From Tricholoma matsutake (lineage: Eukaryota > Basidiomycota > Agaricomycetes > Agaricales > Tricholomataceae), in the NCBI GenBank assembly GCA_026075535.2, contig AP026540.1, forward strand, positions 6,634,001 through 6,698,000: 64,000 nt of DNA. The letters run 5' to 3'. The notes under the pieces were generated by a model. It was not told where the DNA came from, ran no database searches, and saw only the letters and a program-made list of their open reading frames with translations. Shown here piece after piece: positions 54,083-64,000 of the stretch (the stretch's first letter is position 1; each line of letters begins with the position of its first letter). Made by a program: the position numbers and the translations under genes.

Positions 54083-56352
54083 TCATAATCTGGCACGCGG
54101 AAGAGGTTGCCAGTCCACACGTTCGACCTGGGAGGGTTAAAGGACGTAGTTTGAACTATGAGCAATCAGGACAAGAGACAAACAAACACACCATCTCGGG
54201 CTTTAAATCGTGCACTGAAGACGCTCCAAGTAATGCCATGGCTCTAATTATCTCATGTTCCAGAATGTGGATGATTTTCACGACACCGGAAACACCATAT
54301 GCCTATTGGACATGATATCGTGCACTCGCTGCTAAGTAGGACAAATTGGAACTTACACTTTGTGCATAAAGAAAGGGACGACCGAGACCCACAGCTCTCG
54401 CCCCTAGACAGAGGGCTTTGATTACATCTGGTGCCCATCAATTGTTACTACCAAGAATCAACAGATGTAATACTTTACCTGTGCCACGCCGGACTCCACC
54501 TGCATAAATGCATCAGTAACATATTTGCGAAGCGATCTCTGGCATACCGTCAATATAGACTGAGATAATGAACATCAGACAGACGAACAACTTCCAACAA
54601 TGAAAAGTCACCTTCCAGCTTCTCGAACACATCTGGTCTTTGCAGACGGAGTCGGTGAAGAACTTCAAGAGGAGGGTACGAACTATCTGCGACTCAGCGA
54701 CCTGAACATGACAAGACGTACAATTATGAACTAACTAGTCCAGCTGGCGACCTGACAATATTGACTACATGAACAACGAACATCGGAAGCAACGTAAGAC
54801 AATCCACTTACCACCGTGATTTGAAAGAAGGATGCCATCAACACCTGCTTCCGCTGCAAGGACTGCATCCTGAGAAGAAGTTTAGTGATTACAATGTTAG
54901 ATCAAAGCAAGGCAGTTTTGCACCTCAACACACTGAATGCCTAGCAAGCAATGAACAGACAAGACATGGAAGCGAAGGGGGTATCTCTCACCTTTGATGA
55001 CAATTGGAAGTGTGGTAACACTTCGCAGCCATGGTATGGTCTATATCAGGGAAATTACAGATACGTTGAATCACAATTATTGTGTATCCCGCACCGTCTC
55101 CCAGGTCATATCACGGTCATCGTTCACAATTAGAGCCCCAGCAGTGCCAAGGGTATTTGCATCTTGAACCGACAAGACTTCATCTGCAAGATCGCCGTGG
55201 ACTTCAGGTTTACCTCGCTCCATATCCTCCAGCTCCCAGGGACTCCGAATGTCTCTTTCTCTATTCCCCGGTACAATAGCATCCACGGTCAGAAAGATGG
55301 CCTTGTACCCGAGTCTCTCAGCCTCACGTACACGCTTCTCAGCAGTGAGATTCTTGGCATGTTTATAAAGTTGGAAGAAGAGACGCTGTGACGGGACTGC
55401 AGCGGCTATGATTTCCTCATAAGACAACGAGGCATTAGAGGACACCATTTGAATTATGGAAGCCACTCCCGCCCCTTTGGTAATATTTACTTCGCCTGGA
55501 ATCTACTGAGTCAAGTCAAGCCTATGGGTAAAAGGATGTAAATCACCTTGTGGATGTCCTAGTTTCGCCAGGGCCGCACCACAGACGAAGACGGGGATGG
55601 ACGATTTATAACCAAGAATAGTTGTAGAAGGATCACACTGAGAGACAGGCCGCATAACACGAGCATGGAAGAAAAATCGAGAAAATGCGTGAGCATTTTC
55701 AGCAAATGCTGATGGATGAAAAATTATGAACGTCATAGCTTAGAGAGTTAGTGGACGCACCGACTTCATCGTCAGACGAGGAAAAATAATACGACAATGC
55801 CTTGTGAGAAAGCACTTGTCTTGCGACACTCTATATAGCCTTATCAGAGACGAACGAACGACGACGACGCAAACAAACCTCCATATCAGCTAGACTGAGT
55901 ATCCTGCTCAGAGGAGGCCTCAGTTTTCTAGCATTTTCAACTCTGATTTCGTCTTTGGTTTTTTGCTTAGATTGTCGTTCCAGTGCGATGGCTTGTATGG
56001 CATCGGGGTTAAGTGAACCCAGGTGTTTGGATGACGGAAGATACTTCTCCAGAGCGTCGAGAGGGTGAATAGGTTCATATGCCTGTGTAGCATCACGACC
56101 AGCATACTTGAGGATAATCTCTGCGCCACCTGGGTGCTCCTAGATACGAAGAATTCTATTAACCTATTTGCCCTTGGGTAATTTGCAACGAGAGATACGC
56201 TACTTGTAAGAAGTCAGTGACATCGTATACATTATTCTTGATGATAACCCAACAAGAACTAAATGAAGATAAGATAAAGATTCATATTAAAACGAATGAA
56301 CCTACTTGGGGGAGTTGTGCTGAGCCACTTGTTCAAGGTTCCAAGAAGACAT
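54083..56352 (-). CDS. CYB2: Flavocytochrome b2-type L-lactate dehydrogenase (cytochrome b5 + FMN domain)
   Basis: Oxidises L-lactate or a related 2-hydroxy acid using FMN, with electrons leaving through heme. The N-terminal cytochrome b5 domain starts at once: [49 protein letters not shown] with the heme His. The FMN barrel follows: [93 protein letters not shown] and, on a 16-nt exon (54736-54751), GRQLD with the substrate-binding Arg. Then [20 protein letters not shown] and a C-terminus [14 protein letters not shown]. About a dozen introns are needed. There is no mitochondrial presequence, unlike yeast Cyb2. Confidence 0.85.
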
Positions 56353-56535
56353 GAAAGAGTGGGAACTTGTAAGAGACCGGACCGATTTATATTAGTTTGC
56401 CATAAGACATAGAAAAGTAACCCGGACCGCTACCGAGATACTTTAATATTGCACGTGACGTCGCGTTGTTTGCGACTGTTATAGTTGAACCACCTCAGCC
56501 TGCAATTGTCCTGTTAGTCCAACGCCGAGCAAAGG
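56353..56535. promoter_or_regulatory. Divergent promoter with CACGTGACGTC
   Basis: 183 nt between CYB2 and the SAP-domain gene. It contains CACGTGACGTC at 56452-56462, an E-box overlapping a half CRE. Its composition is close to the palindrome near 49900. Confidence 0.4.
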
Positions 56536-58759
56536 ATGCCTTCTTTGCCATCCAGAAAGTCCTTAGAAACCCTCAAGCGCGTCGACCTACAGAAGCTATG
56601 CAAAGTATTTTGCTTGTTTTCTCATCCTTCCGCACGTTCTCATTTGGCATTCCAGGATTATGGTGTAAAAGCCAATCTTAAGTCTGAGGCTCTCATCGAC
56701 CTACTTCTTGACACACAGTCCGTTGGCTCTCCATTTAAGATCCATCCAGTCAATTTGATTCCTTTCGTTTAGAAAGCCCGCTCCGAGGTTCCCGCGTCGT
56801 GCGGTCTCAACAAGAATATCTGGCCGATCCAGTTCTAGTCGTATCAGCTCTGTCATTATACATGACACAGGCGATAAAAATGAAGATGAAGATGAAGGAC
56901 TGATTGAAGAGCATCCTCGTGGACATGAAGCCAACACTCAAACCACCCCTCCTGCAACTCGGGCAAGGAAGGCTAAAGAGCAAACCAGATTAGGAGTTGG
57001 ACGACCTGTCGCTGCGGGAGGCTCTGGTCCTCGCGCAGTAACGAGATCCTTAAGTATCCCAAAGGGCAAACGTGCTAAAGCTAGCAAGACTATGAAGCCA
57101 ACCGGAGACACAATACCTGAAGAAGGTAGGTAGATTTTGATATTAGGATGCCGTCTTCACTCATAAAATGCTCAGAACCCGAACTTCAAGCATCACACGA
57201 ATTCATGCAAGGTCTGTCGTCTATCCTGAGAAATTGTAATACCATACTTATGCCATTGTAGATATTGAAAACCCTCCACCAAAGGACGCTCTAAACAATG
57301 GACCACATGCACACCTCAAACCACCGCATGCGCATACTAACACTGGGGAAGAATCACTGGCATCCCTTGCAACCATTGACAAACACGTTGCGGACGCAGT
57401 TCAGTCCTTCCATTTCATTCAGCTACTTTGTTCTCATCGCCTCTCATTTCTCATTGGCTACTAGCTGAGGCCTCTTTACGAACAAATGAAGTCGCTGAAG
57501 TCAGAATTGGAGCTGATGCAATCTCTCAAAGCCGAGCTCGGGCAGTTGAAGAATCAGGTCGCAGAGATGGGTACTTTGAGAACAAAGGTGGAAGCTTTAA
57601 CTGGAGAGCTTCAGGAGCTTCGCATGCAAACTACGTCAACCACGGCTGTAGCAAGCGAGCACCGGCAATCATCCAAAGCAGCAGCATTTCCCTTTCCTTC
57701 CAGTCCTCTAATCAGAAAAGAACCTAGGTGAGTAACCAACAACGCGTATCTATGCTTACGACTGACCGTGCGTTAAGTAGCTCGGAGACTGCATATTTTT
57801 CAGAGTCCGATTCTGTCGGTCTACAGACTAGCCTTCGCGTGACTGCCAACGACATTGCCACACCTAACCATCCACCGATAATGTTGGGTAAGCGTCAGCG
57901 CGATTCTTTAGGAAGCAACATGGCTGGCATAACGGAAGAGGGCTCAGTCGATGAGCCTCTAGAGGATGATCCCGGAAATACCGTCGTCAAACCTGCCAGG
58001 AAACGTGCAAAAATGACCAATAAACAGGACGACCAAAGGAAGTCGACGGTACCTGTGTCTGGCCATTTTCAAGGCGAGGAGGAAGAACTCCCTGCCTCTG
58101 ATATCCCTAGGTTTACTGTTTTTCGCGGTCCAGGCGAACACTCTGATCCTCTACCTCCGAACCACCTCTTCCCAGACTTGTTTCCTCCGTCACCTGCCGC
58201 AGCTGAACCTAGTTTTGTGAGACAAGGGCTCAAGGGTACAAGTTCTGCCCACGCATCTGAAAACCAACAGCCATTCAGTTTTTCTTTCGTTCCCATGTCC
58301 TCGACCCCAGCACATGGTCTGTTCACGCCCAGTTTCCCTTATCCAGAACCACCACAATCACCATCCCCTGCTGGGATAAATCCTCCCAGTTTTCTCAACC
58401 CTCTTCGAGGGGAGCGGACAGACGTATTTCAGCCATTTGGATTTCCTAATCCCAGTCGACCATCGCGATCACGCCTAGGCGGCAACATGGGAGGTGGTTT
58501 CGTGGATCCTGCTGCGTTGACACGTGGCATATCTGACCGCGATCCAGTAGAAATCTCACGTAACAACGCTGGAAATGACACGTCGATGGGGTCGCCAGAG
58601 CCCGGCCCTAGTTCAGGAGCCACGGAGGCTGTAGCTGATGTACCTCTAATGAAACGAACAATGTATGGGACCGAGCTGGATGGCGACACGCGGTTCGGAG
58701 ATTTCGGTGTCGAAGGGGTGGGTAGCAATGGAGCATTTTGGGCGGGTGGTAGGTACTAA
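56536..58759 (+). CDS. SAP-domain nuclear protein with coiled coil
   Basis: Protein of unknown role. The N-terminus assembles, across an intron at about 56605-56655, into TLKRVDLQKLCKDYGVKANL and KSEALIDLLLD, a SAP motif that binds DNA in many chromatin proteins. A basic region follows (PATRARKAKEQTR, KGKRAKASKTMK). After two small exons comes a coiled coil (MKSLKSELELMQSLKAELGQ, LKNQVAEMGTLRTKVEALTG). The long last exon from 57728 is disordered, with KRQRDSLG and KPARKRAKMTNK and a Pro/Ser/Gly-rich region, then PLMKRTMYGTELDGDTRFGD. Basic motifs suggest the nucleus. Introns lie near 57127-57174, 57208-57261, 57405-57462 and 57725-57780; joins of the small exons are approximate. Confidence 0.7.
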
Positions 58760-59015
58760 GACACCGACACCTGCGCTTCCCGGTGATTGAGTTGAGGTTA
58801 TTGAATGTGGAAGCCCTTATGAAAATCCATAATGATACCTTGGCATACATATATTATTGTGTACTTCTAGATCTGTTGCATATGGACATCTGAGCCTAAC
58901 ATCGTTTAATTGTATTGGTCTGAGTCACAACGAGGGTAAACTCGCAACATCTATCTCAACAGGCATATGCAACGGTGTGTAAAGAAAAAGCCAAGAACGC
59001 TGCAGATGTCATGAC

Positions 59016-60577
<1,562 letters not shown>

Positions 60578-61571
60578 TATTCACACCAGAACCAGCCGGT
60601 GGAAAAGGCAAGCGAAACGGGGTTGAAGTGAATTCCGAAAGGACGGGATTGTTAAACATTAGAGCGGCTGATGTGGTTTAAGTACCCTCAATGTGAGAGT
60701 ATGGTAGAAATAAGTGGAAACCGGCAGTGCACCGACACGCATGGTCTTGGAGATCCACCAAACACCGCTTAGCGTATCACCATGATTCCGTGTCAGGGGC
60801 CAAAGCCGCTAGGTCCAGTATCAGAAATGAATGCTTACTTCTACCCAAGCACAAGGTGCTGATGTTTCGAGTAGAAATTTGATTCATCATTGAGTGAAAG
60901 CCATAGATCCTGTGTGCGAAACAGTTGGCTCTAATGGAGTAGAGTCCCAGGCTGCGCTAAGGACCTTGGAGTTCTTAGTGAAATGCTCATCAATATTAGT
61001 CAACATTAGATTTGAGGGCGGGACGGTTGCCATCAGAGATCCGAGAGTCAATGAGACTGTTGCCAGGAGATGGAACAAGGATACTGCAGCTGGTCTAGCG
61101 CTATATGAGCTAGTAGTATGAGATATGAGACCGGATACCGGTAATATCATACGTAGACGTTTCAACAAAAGATGATTGCGAGCTGTTCCAACCACCCCTG
61201 TATTGAATATATATTCATGATGTATCACACTTCGAAACCATTCCCTAGCTGTGGCCGTCTGACTACAGTACATTCAACGGCCTGAGTCTCGGTAAGCTCA
61301 CTAAAGTAAGAGTACGTAGCTATAGAAGACCCGGCAAGCCTTACACATCTTAGTGTACTTATATATATACGCGTTCGCGTCTTGGCGGTTGCTTTTATCA
61401 GCTTCAAAAAGGCCATGAGCGCCAGTCTTTCCACTTGTTGTCTCTAGTGCCATTTCTTTCCCAAAGCAGATTCAGCAATGCAAGCTCTTCACCTCTCAGA
61501 AAGTGCGAATTTGAAGGATGCGTAGACAGGCCGCATTATACCAAAATAACTACTTAATGACACAATTTCAC
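60578..61571. other. About 1 kb without a recognisable gene
   Basis: Between the MAP kinase 5' end and the CBF5 stop. It should hold the MAP kinase promoter and 5' UTR and the CBF5 3' UTR. An open stretch on the minus strand (60887-61273, 128 codons) and a shorter overlapping one on the plus strand have no family resemblance and are not called as genes. No repeats were seen. Confidence 0.5.
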
Positions 61572-63385
61572 CTATTCACCACCTGTCGATTCTCTGGCCT
61601 TCTTCTCTTTTTTTAATCTCTTCTTCTCTCGCCGTGCCTCGTCCTCTCCAACAGCATCAGTCGTTTCAGCAGCCTCCTGTAAAGCCTTCTTTTCCTTTTT
61701 GCGTTTCTTTCGCTCCGCACGTTCCGCGTCTTCATCGAGCGTGACTGCCATCGATACGTCTCCATATTCAATTGTGGATACCTCCGGCTTACGTTTTCTT
61801 TTCTTCTCTTTCTCCTTGGGAGGACTAGCTTCAGCAACGGAAGGCGGCAGTGTAGTAGGCTCATTAATCGCGAGAGCACTCGAAGGGCCAGCTTTAGGTT
61901 GCTGTGTCAAGACATCAAGACATAATATATCAAAGTCAAAGGTGGTGCAAGACAAACCTCTTCGCGATTGTAGTCAACGTAATCGCGGCTCCACTCAGCT
62001 GGTGTGATGCCCTCGAGTTTCTCGCCATGTTTCCCAAGCTTACCATCCTTTACCATCTTTTTCTTTTGGAGAGCCATGGGGCCAAGGCCCCATCGACGAG
62101 GGTAAGTGTCACGCTCCATGATACACCGTTTGACCGTCGCTACAACACCATGATCACACGTTGCGAGCTCGACTGTCGACATTTGGGCAACCGCAAGCGC
62201 AATAGCTTCACCTGATACGTATCATCGGTCACGATGTTTCGAGGATAATTGTGCGTCAGCCAGACCTTTTGTTGTCATCAACACCACTTCCTCATGCAAG
62301 GCAATGTCCACTTCATAGCGTAAAAGACCGGGAATCATGAGTTTTGCGCCGTAGCAAACGGCATTGACTGCACTGTCTTTGACAACAATGCGTTTATACC
62401 CCACCATGAGACATTCCAATGGCCGAATGACGCGTCGGAGATACGATTCTTTCAGCTGAGATGTCAAATGATGGTTAGCACATTAAAACAAAGCTCACCG
62501 TCTCGTGTATTGTCATATAACCACTGCGCATCCATAACATCGTGCATCGTGACAATATCGTCATTCTCTGACATGGCCCCACTTCTGACTCTACGTAACT
62601 CTTGCATGTGTCCTCCTACACCAACGATCAAACCAAGGTGTACACACAACGTCCGAATGTATGTGCCCGCCTCACACGAGACCCAAAACACTGCCAAATT
62701 ACGCTTTTCATCGAATTCTAGAAGTTTGGATTCGTGAATAGTTCGGATACGAAGTTGTCGTTTTACGGCAGAGATGAGAGGAGGACGTTGGAATAATGCA
62801 CCGGTAAGGGTTTGTAAGGCTCGGGGCAGAGCTGCAGGATCTGGGAGGCTTGCGTGTAGGCGGAGCACGCACACATATTCCTTCCCTGGGTTCACACAGC
62901 TTAGGTGTTACAGGAGAAGCCAGACTGAATATATACTCGCCTGCCCCCTGCTGAGATTTTACCAGCCTAGTAGCACGGTCGATGCAGACTATCAGACACC
63001 CAGTTACCTTTGGATCGAGCGTTCCGCTGTGACCTGTTTTCTCAACTCGTAGAATTCGTCTCAACCAGGCAACGACTTCATGTGAAGATGGGTTCGAAGG
63101 TTTATCCAAATTTATAACTCCTGACCTAATGGTACATGAGTTCAGAACGAGACAAGAAAGAAATTTAGGGTACTTGATATATGTTGTAATGTCACGCTTC
63201 AAGGGACTACATCCTGAAGGGATTGGAGTGAAGTGACTCGACCGAACGAGTAGTTTGTCGTAATTTTTGAGGAGAAGAGGCCACTGTGATGTATCAAGCT
63301 TAGGGGCGCTAGCTTCAGATTTGATAGAAAAGTCGCCTTGAAGCTGAGCCGAGGCGACCTCATCTCTGGTCAATGCAGGAGGCAT
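61572..63385 (-). CDS. CBF5: H/ACA snoRNP pseudouridine synthase Cbf5 (dyskerin)
   Basis: Catalytic subunit of the H/ACA snoRNP, isomerising uridine to pseudouridine in rRNA and snRNA. After [20 protein letters not shown] the TruB domain shows [20 protein letters not shown] and [20 protein letters not shown], which carries the catalytic Asp. Then come [20 protein letters not shown] and [20 protein letters not shown]. The PUA domain follows ([79 protein letters not shown]). The C-terminus has the typical lysine-glutamate repeats (EREKK-like [19 protein letters not shown]). Introns lie near 63115-63175, 62890-62945, 62465-62515, 62211-62265 and 61902-61958. It is divergent from the eL22 gene. 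Confidence 0.95.
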
Positions 63386-63542
63386 TGCAGAAGATTCGGA
63401 AATGTAAAAGTTGTTCTATTATTAGTCAGACTAGTTCCACGTGCTCGCTGTGTTTGAACTTTATTTTGTAGCTGTACAGTACCATCAACTTTGCAATGAG
63501 ATTTGAATTGGATCGTGTTTTAGTACCTTCAAGTCTTCAGCC
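63386..63542. promoter_or_regulatory. Divergent promoter, CBF5 and RPL22, with CACGTG
   Basis: 157 nt separate two ribosome-related genes. It contains CACGTG at 63438-63443. Sharing a promoter would let a pseudouridine synthase and a ribosomal protein be expressed together. Confidence 0.4.
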
Positions 63543-64000
63543 ATGGTCAGTGCCCGGTGTTGCTTTGCTGAGTTCCCTTCTCAGTAGGCTTATACTGTCC
63601 TTCTTCTTTCAATTCCAGCCCAAGGCGTCCACAGGAAAGACTTCCGCCACCAAGCACAAATTCACCGTTGACTACTCTAAACCTGCAGCCGACGGTGTTT
63701 TCGATGGTGCAGACTTTGAAAAGTTCCTTCACGACCGCATTAAGGTAGATGGCAAAGCAGGCCAGCTTGGCGACAGCATCAAAATCTCCCGTGATGGTGC
63801 GATCCTCTCTGTATTCGTTGCAACTCTTAACTTAAGACAATTTTCATAGGTAACACGAAAATCACCGTAACCTCGAACATACCCTTCTCAAAAAGATACC
63901 TCAAGTACCTTACGAAAAAGTTTTTGAAGAAGAACAGCCTCCGAGATTGGATTCGGTGTGTATTGCCCTTGTTTCGTTGTTTCCTGTGTTCATGTCTTCC
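63543..64000 (+). CDS. RPL22: 60S ribosomal protein eL22, 3' part beyond window
   Basis: Structural protein of the large ribosomal subunit. The first exon is only the ATG (63543-63545). Intron 63546-63618 then leads to [56 protein letters not shown] and, after a second intron (about 63797-63849), [35 protein letters not shown]. This matches eL22 from its N-terminus to the middle. A further intron begins at about 63959 and the rest of the gene is outside. If the first ATG is right, every residue but Met is encoded downstream of an intron. Confidence 0.92.

Noticed and set aside
54660..54760. In-frame stop near the catalytic Arg, suggesting a dead flavocytochrome b2
   Set aside because: A 16-nt exon supplies GRQLD and removes the stop, so the gene appears intact.
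60887..61273. 128-codon open stretch between MAP kinase and CBF5
   Set aside because: No family resemblance, no supporting context and composition like the surrounding non-coding DNA.

Overview
The window is nuclear DNA of a fungus, most probably an Agaricomycete (mushroom-forming basidiomycete). Genes are densely packed on both strands and broken by many introns of about 45-75 nt with GT-AG ends and CTAAC-like branch points. The proteins are those of basidiomycetes: ERMES subunit Mmm1, a Fus3/Ubc3-type MAP kinase, PBY1-type TTL protein, an ARID/SWI1 subunit and a BRCT-Myb Rap1. There is no sign of prokaryotic, viral or organellar DNA. Species cannot be named from sequence alone. Exon joins were worked out by eye from reading frame, splice sites and family similarity, so CDS ranges are start codon to stop codon with introns included.

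Layout. 1-4174: 3' part of an eIF4E-binding 4E-T-like gene (-), then LYRM2 (+). 4175-6199: no gene. 6200-13390: SmD2 (-), NOP7/pescadillo (+), a Sec7-PH Arf GEF (+). 13654-21759: MMM1 (-), PBY1/TTL (+), CDK11 (+), RAP1 (-), D-2-hydroxyglutarate dehydrogenase (-). 21909-32425: a CNH-like/GYF protein (+), a peroxisomal-type acyl-CoA synthetase (-), an alginate-lyase-fold secreted enzyme (+), Rab5 (+). 32578-38574: arrestin-like adaptor (-), SWI1 (-), DUF1764 protein (+). 38896-39415: a MITE-like transposon. 39761-46870: cyclin H (-), a J-domain protein (+), and two unrecognised genes (-). 47209-56352: RPC5 (-), Fap7/AK6 (+), DUF7726 protein (-), LIM protein (-), MBD4-like glycosylase (+), flavocytochrome b2 (-). 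56536-64000: SAP-domain protein (+), MAP kinase (-), Cbf5 (-), and the 5' part of ribosomal protein eL22 (+).

Most genes are housekeeping. Themes are ribosome and RNP biogenesis (NOP7, Cbf5, Fap7, eL22), mRNA handling (SmD2, 4E-T-like, PBY1), transcription (cyclin H, SWI1, RPC5, CDK11), membrane traffic (Sec7 GEF, Rab5, arrestin) and organelle metabolism. They do not form a single pathway cluster.

No clearly new multi-gene system was found. The most notable signals are: SmD2 with a 21-nt exon between two GC-AG introns; tiny exons carrying catalytic motifs in two enzymes; MMM1 and PBY1 starting on opposite strands of one CCATGG; only 30 nt between PBY1 and CDK11; a protein combining CNH-like segments with a GYF domain; and a 520-bp TA-flanked inverted-repeat element.
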